A stretch of DNA of 64,000 nucleotides from Streptomyces sp. HUAS MG91. Lineage in GTDB: Bacteria > Actinomycetota > Actinomycetes > Streptomycetales > Streptomycetaceae. Shown here piece by piece: positions 1-7,667 of the stretch (the first letter of the stretch is position 1; each line of letters begins with the position of its first letter). A program made the translations under genes and the position numbers. Location: the NCBI RefSeq assembly GCF_040529335.1, contig NZ_CP159534.1, forward strand, positions 1,736,001 to 1,800,000. Direction: 5' to 3'. The notes beneath the pieces are model-generated. The model was not told the origin of the DNA. It ran no database searches and saw nothing but the letters and a program-made list of their open reading frames with translations.

Positions 1-834
1 CTCGTGCTCGGCGGGTCGAGCGCCCGGGAGGCCGACACCCGCTTCGAGGCGAACGGCGCGGCCGTCGTCACCTCGGGCAACCCGGCCGGCATGACCTGCG
101 GCGAGGGCGTCGACCTCGCCGACCTCGCGCTTCCCGCGGGCCAGGCGGCGCTGTTCGACGCCGTGGCCGCGACCGGGGTGCCGGTCGTCGTGGTCCTGGT
201 GCAGGGCCGCCCGCACGCGCTCCCGGAACGGTTCGACCGGGCGGCGGGCGTGCTGTGCGCCTGGTACCCGGGGCCGTGGGGCGGGCGCGCCGTCGCCGAC
301 GTGCTGTTCGGGGCCGTGGCGCCCTCGGGGCGGCTGCCGGTGTCGGTGCCCCGCTCGGCGGCGCAGCTCCCCGTCTTCTACAACGGCAAGGACCACGGCT
401 ACCGCGGCTATGTCGACCAGCCGGCGACGGCCCGGCACGCGTTCGGGCACGGCCTGTCGTACGGCACGGTCCGCTATGGCGCCCCGCGCCTGAGCCGGTC
501 CACCGTGTCCGCCGCGGATCCCGCGCTGACCTGCACGGTCGCGGTCGAGCACACCGGCGGGGCCGCCGTGCGGGAGACGGTGCAGCTGTATGTGCGACGG
601 CGGTCGGGGGGCTCGTCGTGGCCCCGGGTGCGGGAGCTGCGCGGGTTCGCGCAGGTCGATCTCGGGCCGGGTGAGCGCCGCGAGGTGGTCTTCGAGGTGG
701 GCGCCGAGACCCTGGCCTCGGTGGGGCGGGATCTGGAACTCGTGGTGGAGCCGGGCGAGTTGGTTCTGGAGACCGGGCCGGCGTCCGATCGCACCCGGGG
801 CGCGGAGCTGACCGTGGTGCGGGGCATATCGTGA
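1..834 (+). CDS. Glycoside hydrolase family 3 beta-glucosidase, C-terminal part
   Basis: Only the last 277 codons are visible; the frame is open at base 1, so the gene begins outside the window. The visible part holds the end of the GH3 C-terminal alpha/beta domain (residues about 50-130, with WYPGPWGGRAVADVLFG and GRLPVSVPRSAAQLP). A linker with YNGKDHGYRGY follows, then a fibronectin-III-like domain at about 170-270 (VRETVQLYVRR, RELRGFAQVDLGPGE). GH3 enzymes with this tail are exo-acting beta-glucosidases or beta-xylosidases that release monosaccharides from the non-reducing end. The catalytic Asp of the N-terminal domain lies outside the window, so substrate cannot be judged. The stop overlaps the GTG of the next gene, suggesting co-translation. 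The family assignment is secure; the exact sugar specificity is unknown. Confidence 0.88.
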   Translation, partial: LVLGGSSAREADTRFEANGAAVVTSGNPAGMTCGEGVDLADLALPAGQAALFDAVAATGVPVVVVLVQGRPHALPERFDRAAGVLCAWYPGPWGGRAVADVLFGAVAPSGRLPVSVPRSAAQLPVFYNGKDHGYRGYVDQPATARHAFGHGLSYGTVRYGAPRLSRSTVSAADPALTCTVAVEHTGGAAVRETVQLYVRRRSGGSSWPRVRELRGFAQVDLGPGERREVVFEVGAETLASVGRDLELVVEPGELVLETGPASDRTRGAELTVVRGIS

Positions 835-1220
835 ACCCCATGTCACGCACTGCCCCCACCTGCCCCTGCGGGCTCCCGCAGGCCTACGAGAACTGCTGCG
901 GCCGGTACCACTCCGGCGAGGCCGCCGCGCCGACCGCCGAGGCCCTGATGCGGTCGCGCTACGCGGCCTTCGTCCGGCAGGACGGTCCGTATCTGCTGCG
1001 CACCTGGCACCCGGACACCCGGCCGCCGGTGGTCGATTTCGCCGACGCGCCTCGGTGGACCGGGCTGGAGATCGTGGAGACCGGGGACGGTTCGGCGTTC
1101 CATCAGCGCGGGACCGTGACGTTCCGGGCGCGTTATCGGGGCGGGGTGCTGCATGAGCGGAGTCGGTTCGTGCGGGTGGATGGTGCCTGGGTCTATGTGG
1201 ACGGCGACTTCATCGAGTAG
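831..1220 (+). CDS. YchJ-like SEC-C motif protein
   Basis: This is a 129-residue protein beginning with a cysteine-rich SEC-C zinc-binding motif (CPCGLPQAYENCCGRYHSG, residues 11-29). An NTF2-like fold region follows (ALMRSRYAAFV, WTGLEIVE, SRFVRVDGAWVYVDGD). This is the UPF0225/YchJ arrangement; the molecular role of the family is not established, and metal binding by the Cys cluster is inferred. The GTG at 831 overlaps the preceding stop as GTGA; an in-frame ATG at 840 is an equally plausible start giving 126 residues. It is probably coupled to the GH3 gene by position only, with no obvious functional link. Its 3' end runs into the first repeat island. Confidence 0.82.
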   Translation: MNPMSRTAPTCPCGLPQAYENCCGRYHSGEAAAPTAEALMRSRYAAFVRQDGPYLLRTWHPDTRPPVVDFADAPRWTGLEIVETGDGSAFHQRGTVTFRARYRGGVLHERSRFVRVDGAWVYVDGDFIE

Positions 1221-1464
1221 GGCTCGTCGTCGGGTGCGGGTGCGTGGGGGCTGGTCGCGCAGTTCCCCGCGCCCCTGATGGGTCCTCGTTCGGCTGCCGG
1301 CCGGTGGCCGCTTCTCGCGCAGTTCCCCGCGCCCCTGGGTCGCACGTCGGCTGCCGGCCGGTGGCCGCTTCTCGCGCAGTTCCCCGCGCCCCTGGGTCGC
1401 ACGTCGGCTGCCGGCCGGTGGCCGCTTCTCGCGCAGTTCCCCGCGCCCCTGAGGCATGCGCTTC

Positions 1465-1489
1465 GCGCAGCCTCCCCCTGAGGCTGCGC
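1465..1489. repeat. Hairpin module of island A
   Basis: The perfect 10-bp stem GCGCAGCCTC / GAGGCTGCGC closes a CCCCT loop. It is identical in island C (43294-43318), and in island B (11457-11479) an A-T pair is replaced by C-G, so pairing is kept. Confidence 0.85.
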
Positions 1490-1503
1490 TCCGCGCGCCT
1501 CTG

Positions 1504-1603
1504 AGGAGGGGCAGGTGGTGCGCCTCTGAGGAAGGGCGGGTGGCGCGCCTCTGGGGAAGGGCGGGTGATGCGCCTCTGGGGAGGGGCGGGTGGCGTGCCT
1601 CTG
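1504..1603. repeat. Four 25-base tandem units, island A
   Basis: Four consecutive 25-base units lie at 1504, 1529, 1554 and 1579, each built around AAGGGCGGGTGGCGCGCCTC with a few substitutions. The same unit is repeated four times at 43333-43432. Confidence 0.88.
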
Positions 1604-1683
1604 ATGAGATGGCGCACGCAGTGCGCATCTCAGGGGCGCGGGGAACTGCGCGACCAGCCACGACGAGAGCCGCGGCCGGGCGG

Positions 1684-2385
1684 TCAGGGGGCGAGGATGT
1701 CCAGTTCCTGCAAGGCGCCCTCGGCGATTTCCCGGGTCAGGGACTCGGCGCGGGCCGCGTCGCCCTCGCGCACGGCGTCCGCGACCCGTACGTGGAGGGT
1801 GACCGCCGCCGGGTCCGGGTCCTCGAACATGACCTGGTGATGGGTGCGGCCCGAGAGGACCTCGGCGACCAGATCGCCGAGATGGGCGAACATCTCGTTG
1901 CCGGAGGCGTTCAGCACCGTGCGGTGGAACTCGATGTCGTGGATCAGGTACTTCTCCAGCTGCTGCCCGCGTGACGTGGCCACCATGCCCAGCGCGCACT
2001 CGGTGAGCCGCGCGCACTGCTCGGCCGTGGCGTGCCGGGCGGCGAGCCCCGCCGCCACCGGCTCCACCGCCGAGCGCAGCACCGTGAGCGAGCGCAGCTG
2101 GCGGGGCCGGTCGGTGCCGGCCAGGCGCCAGCGGATGACCCGCGGGTCGTAGACGTTCCACTCCGGCGCCGGCAGCACCGTCACGCCCACCCGGCGCCGC
2201 GAGGTCACCAGGTTCATCGACTCCAGGACCCGTACCGCCTCGCGCATCACCGAACGCGACACCTCGAACCGCTGCGCCAGTTCGTCCGTGCGCAACACGC
2301 TCCCCGCCGGGTACTCCCCCGAGGTGATGGCGGGACCGAGGCTGTCCAGTACACGGGCGTGCAGCCCACGGTCCTGAGTGGTCAT
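1684..2385 (-). CDS. gntR: GntR/FadR-family repressor of gluconate genes
   Basis: This 233-residue regulator has an N-terminal winged helix-turn-helix (about 8-75; LRTDELAQRFEVSRSVMREA) and an all-alpha FadR-type FCD ligand domain (about 90-225). Asp, His and Arg residues in HDIEFHRTVLNASGN fit the metal/ligand pocket of that subfamily. It is transcribed divergently from gntK and gntP, the usual arrangement for a gluconate-responsive repressor; that ligand is inferred from the neighbours. Two GTCnGAC motifs lie in the shared promoter. The start is ATG 2385, with a TAGTCT -10-like box six bases upstream and no Shine-Dalgarno, so the mRNA may be leaderless. The 3' end faces repeat island A. Confidence 0.87.
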   Translation of the reverse strand: MTTQDRGLHARVLDSLGPAITSGEYPAGSVLRTDELAQRFEVSRSVMREAVRVLESMNLVTSRRRVGVTVLPAPEWNVYDPRVIRWRLAGTDRPRQLRSLTVLRSAVEPVAAGLAARHATAEQCARLTECALGMVATSRGQQLEKYLIHDIEFHRTVLNASGNEMFAHLGDLVAEVLSGRTHHQVMFEDPDPAAVTLHVRVADAVREGDAARAESLTREIAEGALQELDILAP

Positions 2386-2391
2386 GGGAAA

Positions 2392-2397
2392 AGACTA
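2392..2397 (-). promoter_or_regulatory. -10 element of gntR, likely leaderless
   Basis: TAGTCT on the minus strand is followed by six bases (TTTCCC) and then the gntR ATG. No Shine-Dalgarno is present, which fits a leaderless transcript. Confidence 0.5.
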
Positions 2398-2412
2398 GCC
2401 CGGCCCTCAAAG

Positions 2413-2451
2413 GTCTGACTTATAGATCACACCCTCTTGAATTTGTCCGAC
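2413..2451. promoter_or_regulatory. Paired GntR operator candidates
   Basis: Two copies of GTCnGAC, each self-palindromic, lie at 2413-2419 (GTCTGAC) and 2445-2451 (GTCCGAC). Both are followed by YTATW, and their centres are 32 bases apart, about three helical turns. They sit between the divergent gntR and gntK starts and are the best candidates for the repressor's sites. Confidence 0.55.
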
Positions 2452-2515
2452 CTATTGAGTTTGAGTGTCGTACAACAGCGATGTCGATGAAGACAGACAG
2501 CGAGGCAGCACAGCG

Positions 2516-3040
2516 ATGAGCACCCCCCACGTCGTCGTGGTCATGGGCGTGGCAGGTACCGGCAAGACGACGATCGGTCCCCTGCTCGCCGAGCGGCTCG
2601 GCGTTCCCTACGCCGAGGGCGACGACTTCCACCCCGAGGCCAACATCGCCAAGATGTCGGCCGGCACCCCCCTGACCGACGACGACCGCTGGCCCTGGCT
2701 GGACGCCATCGGCGAGTGGGCGCACGGCCGGGCGGGGCTCGGCGGGGTGGCCTCCAGCTCCGCGCTGAAGCGGGCCTACCGCGACCGGCTGCGGGCGGCG
2801 GCCCCCGGGGTGGTCTTCGTCCACCTCACCGGCGACCGCGCGCTCATCGAGGACCGGATGTCGCACCGGCAGGGTCACTTCATGCCGACCGCGCTGCTCG
2901 ACTCGCAGTTCGCCACGCTCCAGCCGCTCGGGCCGGACGAGGCGGGCGTCGAGGTCGATGTCGCGGGCTCCCCGGAGGAGATCGCCGACCGGGCCGTGCT
3001 GGCCCTGGCCGCGCTCGACTCCGCCCCCACGGACCAGTAG
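2516..3040 (+). CDS. gntK: Gluconokinase
   Basis: This 174-residue cytosolic kinase phosphorylates D-gluconate to 6-phosphogluconate, feeding the pentose phosphate route. The P-loop GVAGTGKTT lies near residues 11-19. The substrate/lid signatures GDDFHPEANIAKMSAGTPLTD and the following DDRWPWL are typical of the GntK/IdnK family, as is SSALKRAYRDRLR. Length matches the family (about 165-180). I choose ATG 2516, preceded by a weak AGCGAGG; the open frame continues upstream to a GTG at 2465, but those residues are not conserved in character. It is followed 61 bases later by gntP in the same direction, so the two are probably one transcript controlled by GntR. Confidence 0.93.
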   Translation: MSTPHVVVVMGVAGTGKTTIGPLLAERLGVPYAEGDDFHPEANIAKMSAGTPLTDDDRWPWLDAIGEWAHGRAGLGGVASSSALKRAYRDRLRAAAPGVVFVHLTGDRALIEDRMSHRQGHFMPTALLDSQFATLQPLGPDEAGVEVDVAGSPEEIADRAVLALAALDSAPTDQ

Positions 3041-3101
3041 GCCCGCTCTCCCTCTCCCCCCGTAAGTCCCCCTCCCCCCATTCACGTACAAGGGATCAGC
3101 C

Positions 3102-4508
3102 GTGACCAGTCTCAGCGTCGAGATGCTGGCAGCGGACGCCGTCGAGCCGATCACCTCCGCTGGCCATGCCCAGCTCGGGATCGCCGTGCTCGCCGGCATC
3201 GCCGTCATCGTCCTGCTCATCACGAAGTTCAAGGTCCACGCCTTCCTGGCGCTGACCATCGGCTCGCTCGCGCTCGGCGCGTTCGCCGGGGCCCCGCTCG
3301 ACAAGGTGATCACCAGCTTCAGCGGCGGACTCGGCTCCACCGTGGCCGGTGTCGGTGTGCTGATCGCGCTCGGCGCGATCCTCGGCAAGCTGCTCGCCGA
3401 CTCAGGCGGCGCCGACCAGATCGTCGACACCATCCTGGCCAAGGCCGGGAAGTCGGGCGGGAAGGCCATGCCGTGGGCGATGGTCCTGATCGCCGCCGTG
3501 ATCGGCCTGCCGCTCTTCTTCGAGGTCGGCATCGTGCTGCTGATCCCGGTCGTGCTGATGGTCGCCAAGCGCGGCAACTACTCGCTGATGCGCATCGGCA
3601 TCCCGGCCCTCGCCGGCCTGTCCGTCATGCACGGTCTGATCCCGCCGCACCCCGGCCCGCTCGTCGCGATCGACGCGGTCCACGCCAATCTCGGCATCAC
3701 TCTCGCGCTCGGCATCGTCGTCGCGATCCCCACGGTGATCATCGCCGGTCCGGTGTTCTCGAAGTACGCCGCCAAGTGGGTCGACGTCTCCGCTCCCGAC
3801 AAGATGATCCCGGCCCGCGCCTCCGAGCAGCTGGAGAAGCGCCCCAGCTTCGGCGCCTCCGTCGTCACCATCCTGCTGCCGGTCGTGATGATGCTGGCCA
3901 AGGCCCTGGTCGACATCGTCGTGGACAACCCCGACGCCACCGTCCAGCGCACCTTCGACGTGATCGGCAACCCGTTGACGGCCCTGCTCGTCGCCGTCGT
4001 CGTGGCCATGTTCACCCTGGGCCGGGCCGCCGGCTTCACCAAGGGCAAGCTGCAGGAGACCACCGAGAAGTCCCTCGCCCCGATCGCCGGTGTGCTGCTC
4101 ATCGTCGGCGCGGGCGGCGGCTTCAAGCAGACCCTGATCGACTCCGGTGTCGGCCAGATGGTCCTGGACATCTCCAAGGACTGGTCGATCCCGACCCTGC
4201 TGCTCGCCTGGCTGATCGCCGTCGTCATCCGTCTCGCCACCGGCTCGGCCACCGTCGCGACGGTCTCCGCCGCCGGACTCGTCGCGCCTCTCGCGGCCGG
4301 CATGACCGACACGCACACGGCGCTGCTCGTCCTCGCGATCGGCGCGGGTTCGCTCTTCTTCAGCCATGTCAACGACGCCGGGTTCTGGCTGGTCAAGGAG
4401 TACTTCGGGCTCAGCGTCGGGCAGACCGTGAAGACCTGGTCGGTCATGGAGACGATCATCTCCGTGGTCGCCGGTGGCCTGGTGCTGTTGTTGTCGCTGG
4501 TTCTGTAA
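3102..4508 (+). CDS. gntP: Gluconate:H+ symporter, GntP family
   Basis: This 468-residue integral membrane protein has about 12-14 hydrophobic segments and imports gluconate or related aldonates. Family signatures include HGLIPPHPGPL (about 172-182), LPLFFEVGIVLLIPV, the internal GAGGGFKQTLIDSGVG loop and SHVNDAGFWLVKEYFGL near the C-terminus. The start is GTG 3102 with AAGGGA about eight bases upstream. Together with gntK it forms an uptake-plus-phosphorylation operon. A strong bidirectional terminator follows. The exact substrate (gluconate versus another sugar acid) rests on the gntK neighbour. Confidence 0.93.
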   Translation: MTSLSVEMLAADAVEPITSAGHAQLGIAVLAGIAVIVLLITKFKVHAFLALTIGSLALGAFAGAPLDKVITSFSGGLGSTVAGVGVLIALGAILGKLLADSGGADQIVDTILAKAGKSGGKAMPWAMVLIAAVIGLPLFFEVGIVLLIPVVLMVAKRGNYSLMRIGIPALAGLSVMHGLIPPHPGPLVAIDAVHANLGITLALGIVVAIPTVIIAGPVFSKYAAKWVDVSAPDKMIPARASEQLEKRPSFGASVVTILLPVVMMLAKALVDIVVDNPDATVQRTFDVIGNPLTALLVAVVVAMFTLGRAAGFTKGKLQETTEKSLAPIAGVLLIVGAGGGFKQTLIDSGVGQMVLDISKDWSIPTLLLAWLIAVVIRLATGSATVATVSAAGLVAPLAAGMTDTHTALLVLAIGAGSLFFSHVNDAGFWLVKEYFGLSVGQTVKTWSVMETIISVVAGGLVLLLSLVL

Positions 4509-4531
4509 CCACCACAGGTGACGTACGGAAC

Positions 4532-4563
4532 AGGGCGGTCCGGCTGTGTCCGGGCCGCCCTTT
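4532..4563. terminator. Bidirectional terminator between gntP and cytochrome b gene
   Basis: The inverted repeat AGGGCGGTCCGG / CCGGGCCGCCCT encloses a short loop and is followed by TTT on the plus strand. It lies between two convergent genes. Confidence 0.75.
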
Positions 4564-4579
4564 CCGCTGCCCGCACAGG

Positions 4580-5188
4580 TCAGGGCAGCCACTCGCCGTG
4601 TTCCCGCTCCGCCCACTCCCGTCGTACGAAGCCGGTGCGCATCCCCGCGCGGGACTCCGGGTCGCCGACGGCCATGCCGATGTGCCCGGCGACGACGATG
4701 CCGAGCGCGAGGGCCAGCCAGTCGTGCACGAAGGTGCTGCCGGTGCGCCAGGCCAGCGGCGCGAGGTGCGTGAACCACATCAGCAGGCCGGTGCCGAGCA
4801 TCACCAGGACGGCGCCGGCCAGCCAGGACGCCCACAGTTTCTGGCCCGCGTTGAACTTCCCCGCCGGGCGCGGGCCCGGCCGGCGCCGCACCGCCGCCCG
4901 CAGCCACACCCTGTCGTGGCGGCCGAACCGGTTGAGGCGGCTCAGGTCCGCGCGGAAGGCGCGGGAGGCGAGGCCGAGCAGGAACGGCGCCGGGAGCAGC
5001 AGTCCCGACCATTCGTGGACGGTGACGACGAGGGCGCGGCGTCCGACGAGTTCGGCGAGCTGGGGGAGGTAGAGGCAGGCCGCGGAGGCCACGCACAGGC
5101 CCATCAGGGCGGCCGTCGTGCGGTGCACCCAGCGTTCGGCCGGGGTGAACCGGCGGACGCGGTCGTGGGGTTCAGCCGGTGGGTGCAT
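4580..5188 (-). CDS. Membrane cytochrome b partner of molybdoenzyme
   Basis: This protein of about 202 residues has four predicted membrane helices and histidines placed as in the di-haem cytochrome b561 / formate dehydrogenase gamma family (WVHRTTAALMG, VTVHEWSG, STFVHDWLALALG, AGHIGMAVGDPES). It probably passes quinol-derived electrons to the molybdopterin protein encoded immediately upstream. The ATG at 5188 overlaps that gene by 17 bases. An alternative GTG at 5236 has a strong GGGAGG three bases away but would lengthen the overlap to 65 bases, so the start is uncertain. Natural substrate of the pair is unknown; methionine-sulfoxide repair as in MsrPQ is one possibility. Confidence 0.78.
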   Translation of the reverse strand: MHPPAEPHDRVRRFTPAERWVHRTTAALMGLCVASAACLYLPQLAELVGRRALVVTVHEWSGLLLPAPFLLGLASRAFRADLSRLNRFGRHDRVWLRAAVRRRPGPRPAGKFNAGQKLWASWLAGAVLVMLGTGLLMWFTHLAPLAWRTGSTFVHDWLALALGIVVAGHIGMAVGDPESRAGMRTGFVRREWAEREHGEWLP

Positions 5189-5897
5189 CGCCGCGTCCGT
5201 TCGACCGGCCGACCCAGGCGTCGACGTCGTATCCACGGTCCTCCCAGTAGCCGGGCCGCACCTCGTCGGTCACGGTGATGCCGGAGAGCCACTTCGCGGA
5301 TTTGTAGAAGTACATCGGCGCCACATAGAGCCGCACCGGGCCGCCGTGGGTGTGCCCGAGGTCCTTGTCCTGCATGCGCAGCGCCACCAGGACGTCGTCG
5401 CGGCGCGCCTGCTGGAGGGTGAGGCTCTCGCTGTACGCGCCGTCGAAGCAGGTCAGCCGGACGGCCCTGGCGGTCGGGCGGACGCCCGCATCGGCCAGGA
5501 TCCGGGAGAGTCTGACGCCCTCGAAGGGGGTGTGCGGCACCCGCCAGCCGGTGACGCACTGGACGTCGCGCAGCAGGCGGGTCTGCGGCAGGGCCCGCAG
5601 TTCGGGGAGCGTGTAGGTGGTGGGGCGGTCGACGAGGCCGTCGACGGTGAGCCGGTAGTTCCGCTCGTCCTTGTGCGGGACGGAGGCGGTGACCGAGTAG
5701 TAGCGGAAACCGCCGCCGGCCGGGAGCAGGCCCGTGACGCCGGTGGGGTCCTTGGAGGTGACGCTCTCCACGGCGCGCTGGAGGGCGGGGGCGGCGGCGA
5801 CGCCCAGGGCGCCGGCGCCGAGCATCCCGATGATGAGGCGCCGGCCCACCGGGGTGCCGGGGTCTTCGTTCGTGCCTGGGTCGTCGTGCGGGTCCAC
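5172..5897 (-). CDS. Molybdopterin-dependent oxidoreductase (sulfite oxidase/MsrP superfamily)
   Basis: This 241-residue protein begins with a twin-arginine-like stretch, GRRLIIGMLGAGALGVA (about 18-34), suggesting Tat export with an anchored N-terminus. The oxidoreductase molybdopterin domain follows. The likely molybdenum-ligand cysteine is in LLRDVQCVTGWRVPHTPFEGV, and cofactor-contact elements include MQDKDLGHTHGGPVRL and YFYKSAKWLSGI. It lacks the dimerisation domain of true sulfite oxidases. The gene directly precedes and overlaps a cytochrome b gene, giving a two-subunit redox unit resembling MsrP-MsrQ in design though not in subunit sequence. Start GTG 5897 has no clear Shine-Dalgarno. 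Confidence 0.85.
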   Translation of the reverse strand: MDPHDDPGTNEDPGTPVGRRLIIGMLGAGALGVAAAPALQRAVESVTSKDPTGVTGLLPAGGGFRYYSVTASVPHKDERNYRLTVDGLVDRPTTYTLPELRALPQTRLLRDVQCVTGWRVPHTPFEGVRLSRILADAGVRPTARAVRLTCFDGAYSESLTLQQARRDDVLVALRMQDKDLGHTHGGPVRLYVAPMYFYKSAKWLSGITVTDEVRPGYWEDRGYDVDAWVGRSNGRGDAPTG

Positions 5898-6025
5898 GTC
5901 GTGATTCGAGCACGTTCGGTGCGGCCGGGACCAGGGTTCGGGCCGGGCCGTCAGGGTTCCGTCACCTTTCGCGGGGGCCGGGCGCGGGGGCGGGTGGGCG
6001 TTCGTCGGCGGGTGCGGGGTGCGTC

Positions 6026-6055
6026 GTGGCTGGTCGCGCCGTTCCCCGCGCCCCT
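6026..6055. repeat. Single repeat-core copy (19/20)
   Basis: A core copy with one substitution (GCGCCGTTCCCC...) lies at 6036-6055, preceded by the TGGCTGGTC lead seen elsewhere and followed by GAGGCAGGCG as in island B. It lies between the molybdoenzyme gene and the permease 3' end. Confidence 0.75.
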
Positions 6056-6090
6056 GAGGCAGGCGCTTCGCGTCGCCTCCCCTTCGCGTT

Positions 6091-7629
6091 CTACGAGGTG
6101 CTCTTCTTCTCCAGCTGGAAGGCCTCGTTGCCCAGGCCGATCCGGGCGTGGGCCGCCGGGTTGCGGCGGCGGAGGACCAGGCTGTGGGCGACGCCGGCCA
6201 GGGCGGCCAGCAGGATCAGGCCGGGGAGCAGCCAGTTCAGGGCCGAGTCGGGGCCGGAGCCGACCAGGACGTCGAAGTCCTTGACCGTGTAGCCCGCGAT
6301 GACCAGCAGGGCGATGCCCGACACCGCGGAGGCGGCGAGTCGCCAGGCCTGGGCGGCAGCCGCCCCGCGCCGGACGAAGAAGACGATGACCGCGACCGAC
6401 GCGACGGCCATGAGCAGGATGACGCCGAGGGCGCCCACGTTGCCGCCCCAGGTGAACAGGCGCAGGACGGGCGCCGTCGGGTCCCCCGCGGCGCCGGAGT
6501 CGGTGACGGCGAAGGCCAGGACGACGACCGCCGCGATGACCGTCTGGAGCACCGAACCGGCGCCGGGCGCCCCGCTCGCGCTGTGGGTGCGGCCGAAGAC
6601 GGCGGGCAGCAGCCCCTCGCGGCCCATGGCGAACGCGTACCGCGCGACGACGTTGTGGAAGCTGAGCATCGCCGCGAACATGCCGGTGATGAACAGGACG
6701 TGCACGACGTCCGTGAAGGTGGCGCCGAGCCGGTCCTCGGTGAGGCCGAAGAGCAGGCCCGCCGACTGCTTCCGGGCCTGGCCGACGATCCCCGAGGGGC
6801 CGGTGGCGACCGTGAGCGCCCAGGAGCTGATCGCGAAGAACACGGCGACGCCGCCCACCGCGAGGTACATCACGCGCGGGACGAGGATGTGCGGGCGGCT
6901 GGTCTCCTCCGCGTACACCGGCGCCTGCTCGAAGCCCGCGAACGCCGCGATGCAGAAGCACAGGGCGGTGCCGACGCCGACCCCGGAGAGCGTGTCGGGG
7001 TTGAAGGCGTGCAGGGAGGCGCCCTCCTTGCCGGGGTCGCCGAGCGCCGCGATGTCGAAGATCACCACGAGGGCGACCTCGATGAGGAGCAGCACTCCGA
7101 GCACCCGCGCGTTGATGTCGATCTTCAGCAGGCCGCAGACGGCGACCACGGCGACGGCCACCAGCGCCGGGATCCACCAGGCGATCTGTACATCCAGGTG
7201 TTCCTGGGCGAGGGCGGACACCTCGAAGCCGAAGATCCCGAAGATGCCGACCTGGAAGGAGCTGTAGGCGAGGAGGGCGACGAGCGCCGCCGCGGATCCG
7301 GCGGTCGGGCCGAGGCCGCGGGTGATGTACGCGTAGAACGCGCCGGCGTTGTGCACGTGCCGGCTCATCTCCGCGTAGCCGACGCTGAACAGCGCGAGGA
7401 CGACGCCGAGCACGAGGAAGAGCAGCGGCTGCCCGACCGCGCCGACCACGGCGAACGTGGTCGGCATGACGCCGGCCACCACCATGAGCGGCGCCGTCGC
7501 GGCGAGCACGGAGAGCAGCAGGCCCGCCGTGCCGAGGCGGCCGGCCCGCAGCGCGCTCTCCTCTCCCCGGTAGGTCGCTATGCCGGGCTCCGGCGCGGTG
7601 TCGGTGGTTCTCGAACTGCCCGTGGTCAT
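6091..7629 (-). CDS. APC-superfamily amino acid permease
   Basis: This 512-residue membrane protein has about 12-14 helices. APC features include LGTAGLLLSVLAATAPLMVV in TM1, the GAFYAYITRGLGP motif and FAGFEQAPVYAEETSRP near the helix 6 region. Substrate is probably an amino acid or amine, taken up by proton symport; specificity cannot be read. I choose ATG 7629 because GGAAGGAACC lies 6-8 bases upstream, although the open frame extends to 7899. The upstream gene in the same direction (7668-8651) encodes a TPR-like protein and may be cotranscribed. The stop lies 35 bases from a repeat core copy. Confidence 0.88.
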   Translation of the reverse strand: MTTGSSRTTDTAPEPGIATYRGEESALRAGRLGTAGLLLSVLAATAPLMVVAGVMPTTFAVVGAVGQPLLFLVLGVVLALFSVGYAEMSRHVHNAGAFYAYITRGLGPTAGSAAALVALLAYSSFQVGIFGIFGFEVSALAQEHLDVQIAWWIPALVAVAVVAVCGLLKIDINARVLGVLLLIEVALVVIFDIAALGDPGKEGASLHAFNPDTLSGVGVGTALCFCIAAFAGFEQAPVYAEETSRPHILVPRVMYLAVGGVAVFFAISSWALTVATGPSGIVGQARKQSAGLLFGLTEDRLGATFTDVVHVLFITGMFAAMLSFHNVVARYAFAMGREGLLPAVFGRTHSASGAPGAGSVLQTVIAAVVVLAFAVTDSGAAGDPTAPVLRLFTWGGNVGALGVILLMAVASVAVIVFFVRRGAAAAQAWRLAASAVSGIALLVIAGYTVKDFDVLVGSGPDSALNWLLPGLILLAALAGVAHSLVLRRRNPAAHARIGLGNEAFQLEKKSTS

Positions 7630-7667
7630 CGCGGGTGGGTTCCTTCCGGTCCGGTGGATGCTGGTCG

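Larger units (their letters stand above)
1237..1680. repeat. Composite repeat island A
   Basis: This 444-base non-coding block fills the convergent gap between the YchJ-like gene and gntR. It holds four plus-strand copies of the core GCGCAGTTCCCCGCGCCCCT at 1257, 1317, 1374 and 1431; the last three are exactly 57 bases apart. Next come a 10-bp-stem hairpin (1465-1489), four 25-base tandem units ending in GCGCCTCTG (1504-1603), a 26-base hairpin (1606-1631) and one inverted core (1632-1651). The same module order recurs near 11.4 kb and 43.4 kb. Several frames are open through it on both strands, but the peptides merely repeat the DNA unit, so I do not call a gene here. Confidence 0.9.

Noticed and set aside
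1317..1450. CRISPR-like regular spacing of identical cores
   Set aside because: The spacers are near-identical to each other rather than unique, the unit length is 57, no cas genes are present, and inverted copies occur; this is a tandem repeat, not a CRISPR array.
1193..2410. Long minus-strand open frame crossing repeat island A and gntR
   Set aside because: Its residues merely echo the 57- and 25-base repeat units (GAGNCARSGHRPAA-like), and it is antisense or out of frame to gntR; stop-free frames are expected in such GC-rich repeats.
3402..5096. 564-codon minus-strand frame across gntP
   Set aside because: It is antisense to a well-defined transporter and rich in Asp/His/Gln repeats; no plausible start or domain.
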